Positions 9,273 to 17,526 of a DNA stretch of 64,000 nt are shown here, piece after piece; the first letter of the stretch is position 1, and every line of letters begins with the position of its first letter. The notes below the pieces were generated by a model that was not told the origin of the DNA, made no database searches, and worked only from the letters and a program-made list of their open reading frames with translations. A program made the position numbers and the translations under genes. Origin of the DNA: JBEGHD01 sp049334165 (GTDB taxonomy: Bacteria > Bacteroidota > Bacteroidia > Flavobacteriales_D > Sanyastnellaceae); assembly GCA_049334165.1 (NCBI GenBank), contig JBEGHD010000013.1. One strand, given 5' to 3'.

Positions 9273-10097
9273 TCAGTCAAGGATGCGGGCATTAACAATA
9301 AAGTCTTCACCATGATGTGTGTACTCAAATCGTGCTTCTTTTCGATTTTCAGGATTTATTGTATATGTACCTCTTGGGCTGAAGGTCCCGCTTCCACTAA
9401 GGTGACCGATTAGATTTCTTCCTTTCATTGCAAGTGTAAGGTCCTCGCTGGTAATCGTATCTCCTTCATTATTGAAGTTAAACGCGTATGATTCCGGTTC
9501 TAAAGAAAGATCACCGGGGTATGCCACATGACTGAAATCCGGATACCTTACTGAAAATTCGAAATCAAATGAATCTGTCTCATTCTCAAAGGCTCCTCTG
9601 AATTTTCCATATGTCAAGAACTCATAATAGTACTCTATTAAATAATATGTCGCATTTGTGCTATCGCGACCTGTTGAATTAGGATAACATTCATTGTCAA
9701 CCGGATATTCGATCACGTGGCTTACAGTAATGTTCGCGGGGCGAGGAACTCCTGAGTGCGTGCGTGAAAAAACAGGTTCATTAATTACCTCTGCCCCTAG
9801 ATACCACGTGTGCTCAATATCATCGTTTATGAAAGGTGAACTGAACTCGACTTCATTTGCAAATACAGAATCTGGCGGGGTTTTGCTTAAGCCATCAAAA
9901 AGATAAAGCTCACGCATAATGATTTCTGCGGTAGGTTCTTCCACTCCATAACAAGAATCGTAATTTGGACACTCAGGATTAGTCGGATCGCAGCACTCTT
10001 CATCGTTGTCTTTTCGGCAACTTGAAATGGAGATTGCAAAAGCAAAAAGAATGATCAGAAGTGAAGTTGGCTGTTTGTGAAGAGTAATAATTTCCAT
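9273..10097 (-). CDS. Hypothetical lipoprotein
   Basis: A 274-residue protein with a signal peptide ending in a lipobox (ISSC at about residue 27), so it is probably lipid-anchored. Directly after the lipobox Cys is an acidic, Cys-rich segment: DNDEECCDP, ECPNYDSC. The body is beta-rich with phrases such as TWYLGAEVI and FNNEGDTIT, and no family is recognised. The start is the ATG at 10097; a TTG just upstream is less likely. It converges on the AtoE gene with a 22-bp gap and sits 112 bp from the start-distal end of the FG-GAP gene on the same strand. Surface or outer-membrane location is inferred from the lipobox only. Confidence 0.72.
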   Translation of the reverse strand: MEIITLHKQPTSLLIILFAFAISISSCRKDNDEECCDPTNPECPNYDSCYGVEEPTAEIIMRELYLFDGLSKTPPDSVFANEVEFSSPFINDDIEHTWYLGAEVINEPVFSRTHSGVPRPANITVSHVIEYPVDNECYPNSTGRDSTNATYYLIEYYYEFLTYGKFRGAFENETDSFDFEFSVRYPDFSHVAYPGDLSLEPESYAFNFNNEGDTITSEDLTLAMKGRNLIGHLSGSGTFSPRGTYTINPENRKEARFEYTHHGEDFIVNARILD

Positions 10098-10212
10098 CAA
10101 TTAGAACAGTGTTAAGTATTGATATGAGGAGTAAGGTAAAAAAACTTTTAGAAACCAAGACTTTAACTAGTTTGATCTATTTAGCCTTACCAACCTTAAA
10201 CAAGAAAACTGA

Positions 10213-12441
10213 TTACTCGATCACCAACTTTTTAGAGGATCTACTGCCATTGGCCGTTGTGATGACGATCACATAAACACCCCTCGGCAATTCGTGAGTT
10301 TCAATGTGAATTTCTTTTTCAGTAGAATTCACTACGGGAAGAACCTCCTGTCCAAGCATGTTCTTCAAGACAATGCGCTTTGGAATTGAGTTTCCTTTTT
10401 CAAACCTTACGGTAATTCGATCGCTAGCAGGGTTTGGATAAATGGTCACGTCATCCTCGCCTATTGTATTTTCACCAACGCTGATCATTGGATCGATGCC
10501 AGCGTAAAAAGCTACGCCACCGCCAATTTGACCGTAAAAAAGATCTGGCCAGCCATCGTTGTTGATGTCTTCGAGCCAAACTGCACAGTCATCTCCCTCT
10601 TTGATATCCGCCAGCTGCTCTTCAACGAGGTTAAACTCGCCATCGAGGTTTCCGTTGATGTTGTCGTAAAAGTTGATGATTCCCACTTCTGTTCCCACGA
10701 GTAGTTTGCGTTGTCCGCTTTGCAAAAACATGTGCGGAACGCTGTAGCCGTTGATACCGAGTTCGTTGCTGGCAATTACGCCACCGAGCGTTTCTTCAAT
10801 CAATTCGAAAGAGGCCGCTTGAGCTGTACCGTTGTTTTTGATGTAATTGATGTTTCCGTTTTTCTCGCCAACGAGAAGGTCCAGAATGCCATCTCCATCC
10901 ACGTCAAAAAACTGTGGAGTTGCCGCCACTCCCACATCTATAGCCTCACCTCCGGCATACTGAAGCGGTGTGGCACCTCCGGAAAAATCAGCAGTGTTTC
11001 CCGATCCGGCAGAGTTGGTAAAAAGTAGGAGTTCTCCGCTGTTCACGCCAAGCACGAGATCCTGATCACCATCGCCATCGATGTCGCCAAAAGCGGGGTA
11101 GAGGTTCGTGTGTGCTTCGTGGCTCAGGTCGGCATAATCATCGGTGATGAAAGTAAACTGAGGCGATGAAGTTGTTCCGGTGTTTTCGTAAAGCGCCACA
11201 CTCGAAGGCGAATTTCCTCCGTCCTGGTAGTATTGCTTGTTTCCAACCAGCAAGTCTTTGAGGCCGTCACCGTTGTAGTCGAAAAGCACGGGATAGGCAT
11301 TGGTGCCCCGATCGATCATTCCGTCTTGCAAGAAGTTCTTCTGTTGCAGCTCGAAATAAGGAAGGTCGTTTGTTCCAGTGTTTTTGTAGAACCACGCGCT
11401 GGAATCGTCTTCCACGGCAAACTGCGCATTGGGAGAAACTACCAAATCGTCAATGTTGTCGCCATCGAGATCGAGAAAGTAGGCGGCTGGAAACTTGGTG
11501 AGATCGACTGCAACATCGCCAGCCAGAGAGGCGGGAAAATCCGTGTACTGAGCTGTAACGCTATCAGGTGTTTGTTCTCCAGGTCCGTTCTCAAGAGCGA
11601 TCAGGTTGTCAAAAGTCACATCTCCAATAATTACTTCTCCGTAGCCATCACCGTTGAGGTCTCTGAAAGCGAGTGTTCCCCCGGTGTGGCGTTCACCTCC
11701 ACTCGAAGAGCGAGGGTCGACTACGTTAAAAGAGCATTCTTCGCCCAGGAAAATGGTGTTGTCTTCGGCACCTTCTTTCACGTAGCCCCAGCATCGGTTG
11801 CCCAAATCGAAATCGAGCGATTCGCTGTCACCGTTTTGAGCAGACTGACCGCAGAAATAATAGATCGTACTGGCACCCTCTGTGAAACTCAAAATGTCCA
11901 GATCTCCATCTCCGTCATAATCTTCGATAATAGGAATGTCGATATTTACGCAGTAGAGGCTGGCATCGAACGGGTTGCCAAAATTGTAGGTAGACTGAAG
12001 CATAGGTGAAGCGAGTTCGAAAAAGGGCCCAAAGTCACCGATGTTTTTATATACCCGCACACCACTTTGTTCGCTGGTGAATAGATCCAAAAGCCCGTCT
12101 CCGTTGTAATCACGCATTAGTGCCCAAGCCTCAAGTTCCGGGAAGATGTCCAGCAGCTCGTCATAGCGGTGTTTGTAGATGGGAGTTTCTCCGGGCTCGG
12201 CAATATTGTGAAAAAGCATGATGCGATCTCCGATGCGATCAAAAACAAACAGGTCGTCATTTCCACTGGCAAAAAGATCGAAGTTTGAAAACTGAGGAGA
12301 GTTGAATCCTCCAGCCCAGGGGTTCAGCATCGGCTCACCATCTTTAATCACTTCTATGGAATCGTCTCTTTCAAAAGCGAGTTGCCCGAAAACAGTTGAG
12401 GTCAAAACCAAAGCGATAACGATCGACAGAATTTTTTTCAT
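10213..12441 (-). CDS. FG-GAP/VCBS repeat secreted protein with type IX sorting domain
   Basis: A protein of about 742 residues: signal peptide (MKKILSIVIALVLTS, cleavage near FGQ), then at least eight calcium-loop motifs of the type DxDGDGxxDL (for example DYNGDGLLDL, DIDGDGDQDL, DVDGDGILDL) spaced along the protein. This is the pattern of an FG-GAP/VCBS beta-propeller. The last 75 residues are a type A Por-secretion (T9SS) sorting domain: VTIYPNPASDRITV, GQEVLPV, LPRGVYVI and a final KKLVIE. The protein should therefore cross the outer membrane by the type IX system and be cell-surface attached or released. Ligand or enzymatic role is unknown. An ATG 21 bp upstream (12462) is in frame and cannot be excluded; I prefer 12441 because it gives the classic signal peptide. 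Confidence 0.88.
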   Translation of the reverse strand: MKKILSIVIALVLTSTVFGQLAFERDDSIEVIKDGEPMLNPWAGGFNSPQFSNFDLFASGNDDLFVFDRIGDRIMLFHNIAEPGETPIYKHRYDELLDIFPELEAWALMRDYNGDGLLDLFTSEQSGVRVYKNIGDFGPFFELASPMLQSTYNFGNPFDASLYCVNIDIPIIEDYDGDGDLDILSFTEGASTIYYFCGQSAQNGDSESLDFDLGNRCWGYVKEGAEDNTIFLGEECSFNVVDPRSSSGGERHTGGTLAFRDLNGDGYGEVIIGDVTFDNLIALENGPGEQTPDSVTAQYTDFPASLAGDVAVDLTKFPAAYFLDLDGDNIDDLVVSPNAQFAVEDDSSAWFYKNTGTNDLPYFELQQKNFLQDGMIDRGTNAYPVLFDYNGDGLKDLLVGNKQYYQDGGNSPSSVALYENTGTTSSPQFTFITDDYADLSHEAHTNLYPAFGDIDGDGDQDLVLGVNSGELLLFTNSAGSGNTADFSGGATPLQYAGGEAIDVGVAATPQFFDVDGDGILDLLVGEKNGNINYIKNNGTAQAASFELIEETLGGVIASNELGINGYSVPHMFLQSGQRKLLVGTEVGIINFYDNINGNLDGEFNLVEEQLADIKEGDDCAVWLEDINNDGWPDLFYGQIGGGVAFYAGIDPMISVGENTIGEDDVTIYPNPASDRITVRFEKGNSIPKRIVLKNMLGQEVLPVVNSTEKEIHIETHELPRGVYVIVITTANGSRSSKKLVIE

Positions 12442-12548
12442 CTTCAGTAGTTGTTTACTCATTGAGATACAAACAACGCCAAATTAATCAATCGATTGGT
12501 ATTGTTGGTTACTTAAGTTCTGTATAACTTGGACGCCAAATTTAGAGC

Positions 12549-13079
12549 ATGGAGTTAGAAAATTGGATTTGGCCGGCTATGTCATTAATCTTGATGGGGC
12601 TGGCATTTATCGTAATTTACGTGATTGTGAAAGTTCATTTCGTGGAGCGTGAGCGACTGCGCTACGCAGAGCAGGTGAACAACAAGATGAGCACATATTT
12701 TCCGCTAAAGCTAAAGGCTTATGAGAGGCTGATCTTTTTCGTGGAGAGAATCACCCCTCAGAGTTTGATTCACAGAGTAAATCGAGGGACCATGACCTCG
12801 GCCCAACTGCAGCTAGAATTGTTAAAAGCCATCCGCGAAGAGTTTGAGCACAACGTGAGCATGCAGATGTACGTGAGCGATCAGAGCTGGCAGTTGGTGG
12901 CGGCTTCGCGAGAAGAGGTGTCGCAGTGGATTCGCGAAGCGGCAAAAAAAGTTGGCCCCAAAGCCAGCGGCCTGGAGCTGAGTCAGCACATCTTTCAGCA
13001 GGAAGCGAATAAGAAAAACAACCTTTCGAAACTTGCAATCGCCAGCCTTAAAAAAGAACTCAGGGAGGAGCTAGGCTGA
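12549..13079 (+). CDS. DUF7935-like membrane-anchored protein
   Basis: A 176-residue protein with a single N-terminal transmembrane helix (about residues 7-28) and a charged helical cytoplasmic part with long amphipathic stretches. Conserved-looking phrases are LKLKAYERLIFFVERITP and LLKAIREEFEHNVSMQMYVSD. I recognise the general pattern of the DUF7935 family of Bacteroidota, which has no known function. The stop and the next start overlap by one base (TGATG), coupling it to the DUF423 membrane protein. It is divergent from the FG-GAP gene. Confidence 0.8.
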   Translation: MELENWIWPAMSLILMGLAFIVIYVIVKVHFVERERLRYAEQVNNKMSTYFPLKLKAYERLIFFVERITPQSLIHRVNRGTMTSAQLQLELLKAIREEFEHNVSMQMYVSDQSWQLVAASREEVSQWIREAAKKVGPKASGLELSQHIFQQEANKKNNLSKLAIASLKKELREELG

Positions 13080-13486
13080 TGCAGAATCAAGAAATTTTGA
13101 AATCTGGTTTTTTGGCATGGGGTGCTATTCTTCTCGCGCTGGGTGTTGTTCTCGGAGCCATGGGTGCTCACGCGTTGGAGGCCGAGCTTTCGGCTAGCCA
13201 GCTCGATTCTTTCAAGACCGGTGTGCGCTATCAGGTTTGGATGGGACTGGCTTTGTTGGCGCTGCCCGTCATTCAGCATCTTTCAGGCAAAAACTTAAAA
13301 TGGGCCATGCGACTTATTTTAATCGGTGTTTTATTTTTCAGTTTTAGCATTTACCTGCTGAGCCTCCGCCCGTTGATGGGGATGGAAGGCGGTTTGAGAT
13401 TCCTCGGTCCGGTGACGCCCGTTGGCGGATTGCTGATGATTGTCGGTTGGGTGCTCGTTTTTGTGACGATGCTTCGCAAGTCTTGA
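13079..13486 (+). CDS. DUF423 family small membrane protein
   Basis: A 135-residue protein with four hydrophobic segments. It has the family's opening pattern GAILLALGVVLGAMGAHALE, then KTGVRYQVWMGLALL and a C-terminal RFLGPVTPVGGLLMIVGW. DUF423 proteins are small inner-membrane proteins of unknown function found widely in bacteria. The gene is coupled to the DUF7935-like gene by a one-base overlap. The length is normal for the family, and nothing in the context assigns a role. Confidence 0.88.
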   Translation: MQNQEILKSGFLAWGAILLALGVVLGAMGAHALEAELSASQLDSFKTGVRYQVWMGLALLALPVIQHLSGKNLKWAMRLILIGVLFFSFSIYLLSLRPLMGMEGGLRFLGPVTPVGGLLMIVGWVLVFVTMLRKS

Positions 13487-13637
13487 TTTCCAAACAGTTT
13501 TTCACTTTTTTCATTTCTCTTCGATGCCGTAGTCCACGCGCCTTTGGTGCCAAAACATATACGTGTCTGTAAACTGTGTGTGAAAAAAAAGCCAAGAATA
13601 GCACACATTGGACGTGGGAGGTTCCTCAGAAAGTCCC

Positions 13638-13645
13638 TAATTTTG
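13638..13645 (+). promoter_or_regulatory. -7 box (TAATTTTG) of pckA
   Basis: TAATTTTG fits TAnnTTTG exactly and lies 33 nt before the pckA ATG. This predicts a leader of roughly 25-30 nt. It also shows that the long upstream in-frame extension from 13544 is not translated. Confidence 0.55.
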
Positions 13646-13678
13646 CTTTATAAAGCATGTGAAACCAATTTCAATTTT

Positions 13679-15292
13679 ATGAACAATTTCGGCAAGAGAG
13701 CAAAAAATGCATCTCTCGAAAGTATTGGACTAAAGCATTATGCAAACGCATATTGGAACCTTGCACCGGCAGAGCTGGTGGAAGAAACACTAATGAACGG
13801 CCAGGGAGTGCTCACCAACACCGGAGCACTGGCCATCGATACCGGAGAATTTACCGGTCGATCTCCTAAGGATCGTTTTATCGTTGAAGATGATGTCACT
13901 CGCAACTCAGTTTGGTGGGGCGATATCAACCAAAAGTTCGATTCAGACAAGTTCGACAGACTTTACGATCGAATGAAAGCATACCTCTCTAACAGAGATT
14001 TGTATGTGAGAGATGCCTACGCTTGTGCAGACAAAGATTACCGTCTAAACATCCGCGTAGCTACCGAATACCCTTGGTCAAATATGTTCGCCAACAATAT
14101 GTTTTTGAGACCATCGGCTGATGAAATTGAAAACTTCAAACCGGACTGGCACATCGTGTGTGCTCCTGGTTTTCACGCAGAGCCAGAAATTGACGGTACA
14201 AGACAACACAACTTTGCCATTCTCAATTTCTCCAAGAAGATGATCCTGATCGGTGGAACCGGGTACACCGGAGAAATCAAAAAAGGAATTTTCTCAGTGC
14301 TCAACTTTATTCTTCCTCACGAAAGAGATGTGCTCTCAATGCACTGCTCTGCAAATGTGGGCGAAGGTGGAGACACGGCCATTTTCTTTGGTCTCTCTGG
14401 GACAGGGAAAACCACGCTCTCTTCAGATACAAAAAGAAAACTAATCGGTGACGATGAGCACGGCTGGGCAAAAGATTCTGTCTTCAACTTCGAAGGTGGA
14501 TGCTACGCCAAAACCATTGACCTTTCTCGCAAGAAAGAACCGCAGATTTACGATGCCATTAAATTCGGTGCGATTTTGGAGAATATCGGTTTTGGCGAAG
14601 ACGGAGTTACTCCCGACTATACCGATTCGTCAAAAACACAAAATACACGTGTTTCTTATCCAATCGATCACATCGAAAACACGGTAGATCCGTCAATCGG
14701 TGGAGTGCCTAATAATATTTTCTTCCTCACTTGCGATGCCTCGGGGATTTTGCCTCCGATCAGCAAGTTGACCAAAGGACAGGCGATGTATCATTTCATC
14801 TCTGGGTACACCGCAAAAGTAGCCGGTACTGAAGCTGGAATTACTGAGCCACAAACGGTTTTCTCAGCTTGCTTCGGTTCGCCATTCTTGCCGCTGCACC
14901 CAGCCACTTATGCTGAAATGCTCGGGAAGAAAATCGATGAAAACAACGTAAACGTTTGGTTGGTGAACACCGGCTGGAGCGGTGGAGTGTACGGAGTTGG
15001 ATCTCGTATCCGACTCAAGTACACGCGTGCCATGATCACGGCTGTTCTCGAAAACCAACTGGAGAACGTGAGCTACAAAGAGCACGAAGTTTTCGGATTG
15101 CAAATGCCGGAAGAATGCCCTGGAGTTCCTTCAGACATTCTCGATCCGCGCAGCACCTGGAGAGACAAAGAAACTTACGACAAGAAAGCTGTTGAGCTCG
15201 CAGAGAAGTTCAACAAAAACTTCGATAAGTTTAAGTCCGGTGCCAACGATGAAACACTGAATGCCGCACCAAAAGTGACGGTGAACTTATAA
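13679..15292 (+). CDS. pckA: Phosphoenolpyruvate carboxykinase (ATP)
   Basis: Converts oxaloacetate plus ATP to phosphoenolpyruvate, CO2 and ADP, the first committed step of gluconeogenesis, in the cytoplasm. The 537-residue length is typical. Seen in the sequence: the substrate-binding TGRSPKDRF at about 58-66; a P-loop (FFGLSGTGKTTLS) near 237-248; the metal/nucleotide motif IGDDEHGW at about 256; and the conserved WLVNTGWSGG and RIRLKYTRAMI further on. The frame stays open 45 codons upstream, but those residues do not resemble the family and would precede the -7 box. The ATG at 13679 is therefore the start. A hairpin terminator follows the stop. Confidence 0.96.
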   Translation: MNNFGKRAKNASLESIGLKHYANAYWNLAPAELVEETLMNGQGVLTNTGALAIDTGEFTGRSPKDRFIVEDDVTRNSVWWGDINQKFDSDKFDRLYDRMKAYLSNRDLYVRDAYACADKDYRLNIRVATEYPWSNMFANNMFLRPSADEIENFKPDWHIVCAPGFHAEPEIDGTRQHNFAILNFSKKMILIGGTGYTGEIKKGIFSVLNFILPHERDVLSMHCSANVGEGGDTAIFFGLSGTGKTTLSSDTKRKLIGDDEHGWAKDSVFNFEGGCYAKTIDLSRKKEPQIYDAIKFGAILENIGFGEDGVTPDYTDSSKTQNTRVSYPIDHIENTVDPSIGGVPNNIFFLTCDASGILPPISKLTKGQAMYHFISGYTAKVAGTEAGITEPQTVFSACFGSPFLPLHPATYAEMLGKKIDENNVNVWLVNTGWSGGVYGVGSRIRLKYTRAMITAVLENQLENVSYKEHEVFGLQMPEECPGVPSDILDPRSTWRDKETYDKKAVELAEKFNKNFDKFKSGANDETLNAAPKVTVNL

Positions 15293-15542
15293 TAGGATCA
15301 GTATTTAATTTTTGAAGAAGCCACGGCAGATTTGTTGTGGCTTTTTTGTTTTGAGACTTTGTGCTTCTGGGTTTTGATCAATGCGCGCTGACGGTTGTCG
15401 AGCGGAGTCGAGACAAGAAACTGAGTTTAGAAGGTTGGCAGATTTGTCGTGGCTTTTTTGTTTTCTAGCCTTTCGGGAAAGGCGGCAAAATGAACCAGCC
15501 GTCTCTCTGTTTTGTTTAACTTAACAAGACAAAATTGATACA
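15293..15542 (+). repeat. Repeat-bearing intergenic region: duplicated terminator half, palindromic unit and hairpin
   Basis: This 250-bp gap holds the pckA terminator and a direct repeat: 15325-15352 and 15437-15464 are 28 bp long and differ at one base. The two copies enclose a GTCGAGCGGAGTCGAGAC-type imperfect palindrome near 15396-15413. A unit of this kind recurs in Bacteroidota intergenic regions. Downstream is a small hairpin, GCCTTT/AAAGGC, at 15468-15483. No coding region is evident. Confidence 0.6.
15318..15349 (+). terminator. Terminator after pckA
   Basis: AAGCCAC at 15318-15324 pairs with GTGGCTT at 15337-15343, followed by a run of T. It is the expected end of the pckA transcript. 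Its 3' half is duplicated about 112 bp downstream (15437-15464) without the matching 5' arm. Confidence 0.75.
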
Positions 15543-16805
15543 ATGAAAATTCCCATCCGTCTCTTATTCCTCATCACTGTTGTTCTTGCTGTTTTTCAGA
15601 TTGATGCGACCGCACAAAACCCGAGAACCAAATCAGTTAAGCTCATAGTTGAGGGCGACAACTACATGCAAAATGGCGAGTGGCAGAATGCTATTTTCTC
15701 TTACACCAACGCAATCAATGCTGATCAGGGATACGCTCTTGCCTATATGAAGCGTGCTACGGCTTTGATGAGAACTGGTCAGGAAACCGAGGCTCAATCA
15801 GATCGGAGGAAAGCCAAATCTATGAACCCGTACATCGAATATGTTTACGATCAGGGAGCAAAGTTGCGACTTTTAGACCGCGATATCGGATGGGATCAAA
15901 AGCACCTGAATCTTTTTCTAAAGCTGAACAGTGTCAATGAGCTCAACGTGTTTTTCGATTTAAACGAAGTGGTAGATACCACCTCTTACAAGGAAAGGCT
16001 GGCTGACATTGACGATCAAATTGAGGAGGAACCAGAAGATTCTCTGGCTTTTCTAAAGCGTGCTCTACTGCTTTACAATAACAGAGACATGACGGCAGCT
16101 AATCGTACGATTCAGGATTTGGTTGTTCGTTATCCTGATTTTCAGGAGGCCTGGCAGGTGAAAGGGATGATTGCTTATCGCCAGTACAACATGGAGAGTG
16201 CTCTTAAGTCTTTTACCAGGTCGATTCAATTGGAACCGGCAAATAATATTTGGGGACAATTTGAAAGAGCGATGACCTACGCAGCCATGGACGACTACGA
16301 CAATGCGCTCAACGACTTCGAAACATTTTTTATGCTCAACGATTCTGTTCCGCTGGCTTACTACTCGCGAGGTCATCTTTACCTCGAACAGGGAAAAGTG
16401 GATGAGGCAATTGAGGATTTCACAAAAGCAATCGAATTGAACCCACAAGACGAAATGGGTTACATTCACAGAGGTCAGGCGTATGAGCAAAAGGAAGACT
16501 TTTTTCGAGCGCTTTCGGATTATGAAAAAGCAGCCGAGATGAATCCAAACAATGCCATCGCCTTCAACCTGATGGCGAATATGCAGCTTATGCGCGGTGA
16601 AATGGATGAAGCCAGATTTCATTACGACCGAGCGATTGATTTAGATGCGGAATACGCAGCTGCCTACTACAACCGGGGAATGGCGAGAATAATGACCTAC
16701 CGCGGGTCACAGGGCTGCGAGGATCTCAATGAAGCCCTGCGACTTGGCTACGAGCGAGTGCGAGACATGATTCCTTATTTCTGCGGGCAGTTTGAAAATC
16801 GCTAA
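15543..16805 (+). CDS. Exported tetratricopeptide-repeat protein
   Basis: A 420-residue protein with a signal peptide (residues 1-24, cleavage near ATAQN) and repeated 34-residue TPR units. Examples are AIFSYTNAINADQGYALAYMKR near 50, YYSRGHLYLEQGKVDEAIEDF near 280, and units carrying IHRGQAYEQKEDF and YNRGMARIMTYRG. At least eight repeats can be traced, with a less regular stretch at about 110-160. TPR arrays mediate protein-protein contacts; the partner is unknown. A final QGCEDLNEALRLGY motif resembles the end of many exported Bacteroidota TPR proteins. It converges on maf, and the two stop codons overlap in a CTAA tetranucleotide. Confidence 0.85.
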   Translation: MKIPIRLLFLITVVLAVFQIDATAQNPRTKSVKLIVEGDNYMQNGEWQNAIFSYTNAINADQGYALAYMKRATALMRTGQETEAQSDRRKAKSMNPYIEYVYDQGAKLRLLDRDIGWDQKHLNLFLKLNSVNELNVFFDLNEVVDTTSYKERLADIDDQIEEEPEDSLAFLKRALLLYNNRDMTAANRTIQDLVVRYPDFQEAWQVKGMIAYRQYNMESALKSFTRSIQLEPANNIWGQFERAMTYAAMDDYDNALNDFETFFMLNDSVPLAYYSRGHLYLEQGKVDEAIEDFTKAIELNPQDEMGYIHRGQAYEQKEDFFRALSDYEKAAEMNPNNAIAFNLMANMQLMRGEMDEARFHYDRAIDLDAEYAAAYYNRGMARIMTYRGSQGCEDLNEALRLGYERVRDMIPYFCGQFENR

Positions 16806-17386
16806 AATTTACTCAGCTCCGCATAAAGCTTTTGAACCGGAAGTCCCACAACCGTGAAGTAGCTTCCTTCGATTTTTTCAATTCCGATGTAGCCGATCCA
16901 CTCCTGAATGCCGTAAGCTCCGGCCTTGTCGAATGGGCGGTGCTGGTCGATGTAATATTCGATTTCTGCGGCAGTGAGTTCCTTAAAGTAAACGTCCGTG
17001 GCATCAGAAAATGTGATTTGTTTTTCGCTGGAAGTAAGTGTGACAGCAGTGTAAACCGTATGCATTTTTCCTGAAAGACTCGAGAGCATTTCGATAGCTT
17101 CTTTTCGGTTTTCGGGTTTGTTCATCACTCTGTCGCCCAGGCAGACAACAGTGTCGCTGGTGATCAGTATTTCTTGTGGGTTGAGTTCGTCTTTAAATGC
17201 TCCTGCTTTTAGCTCTGATAAGAACATCGGAATTTCTTCGCGCTTGAGCTCGCTGGGAAACTTCTCATCGATTTCTCTAACCCGTGTCTCGAACATGAGA
17301 TCCATCTCCCGTAAGAGCTTTTGTCTTCGAGGAGATTTCGAAGCCAGTACCAGTTTTTTGTCACTCAAATTTTGAAGAAACGACAT
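16802..17386 (-). CDS. maf: Maf family nucleotide pyrophosphatase
   Basis: Maf proteins hydrolyse non-canonical or surplus nucleoside triphosphates (often dTTP/UTP and modified bases) to monophosphates, limiting mutagenic incorporation. The protein is 194 residues. It starts MSFLQNLSDKK, then the signature LASKSPRRQKLL at about 14-25, then EIDEKFPSE, the catalytic-region SDTVVCLGDRVMNKPENRKEA, and the C-terminal DKAGAYGIQEW. I use the ATG at 17386 instead of a TTG 15 bp upstream. A -7 box (TATATTTG on the minus strand, 17411-17418) lies 24 nt before it. Which nucleotide it prefers cannot be told by eye. Confidence 0.93.
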   Translation of the reverse strand: MSFLQNLSDKKLVLASKSPRRQKLLREMDLMFETRVREIDEKFPSELKREEIPMFLSELKAGAFKDELNPQEILITSDTVVCLGDRVMNKPENRKEAIEMLSSLSGKMHTVYTAVTLTSSEKQITFSDATDVYFKELTAAEIEYYIDQHRPFDKAGAYGIQEWIGYIGIEKIEGSYFTVVGLPVQKLYAELSKF

Positions 17387-17410
17387 TTGCTTAGATTTCA
17401 ATTGAAGTCA

Positions 17411-17418
17411 CAAATATA
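17411..17418 (-). promoter_or_regulatory. -7 box (TATATTTG) of maf
   Basis: Minus-strand TATATTTG, exact to TAnnTTTG, 24 nt upstream of the maf ATG. The divergent guaA promoter sits about 100 bp away. Confidence 0.5.
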
Positions 17419-17513
17419 CAGCCTCCGGCTTAGTGTTGTGGGATATGAACAACCACCCAAAACTTTGGGGAAAAATTGTCTCACAATAGGCTACCCACTC
17501 ATGGGCAATTGGC

Positions 17514-17521
17514 TAATTTTG
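17514..17521 (+). promoter_or_regulatory. -7 box (TAATTTTG) of guaA, 5 nt from the ATG
   Basis: TAATTTTG ends 5 nt before the guaA ATG at 17527. With the usual distance from this box to the transcription start, the mRNA would begin at or within a few bases of the start codon, so guaA is probably leaderless. Confidence 0.6.
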
Positions 17522-17526
17522 CCGCC

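Noticed and set aside
11233..12009. 258-codon frame antisense to the FG-GAP gene
   Set aside because: A shadow of calcium-loop repeats on the other strand; the real gene has a signal peptide and sorting domain.
13544..13678. In-frame N-terminal extension of pckA
   Set aside because: It lies largely upstream of the -7 box at 13638 and does not resemble the PEPCK N-terminus.
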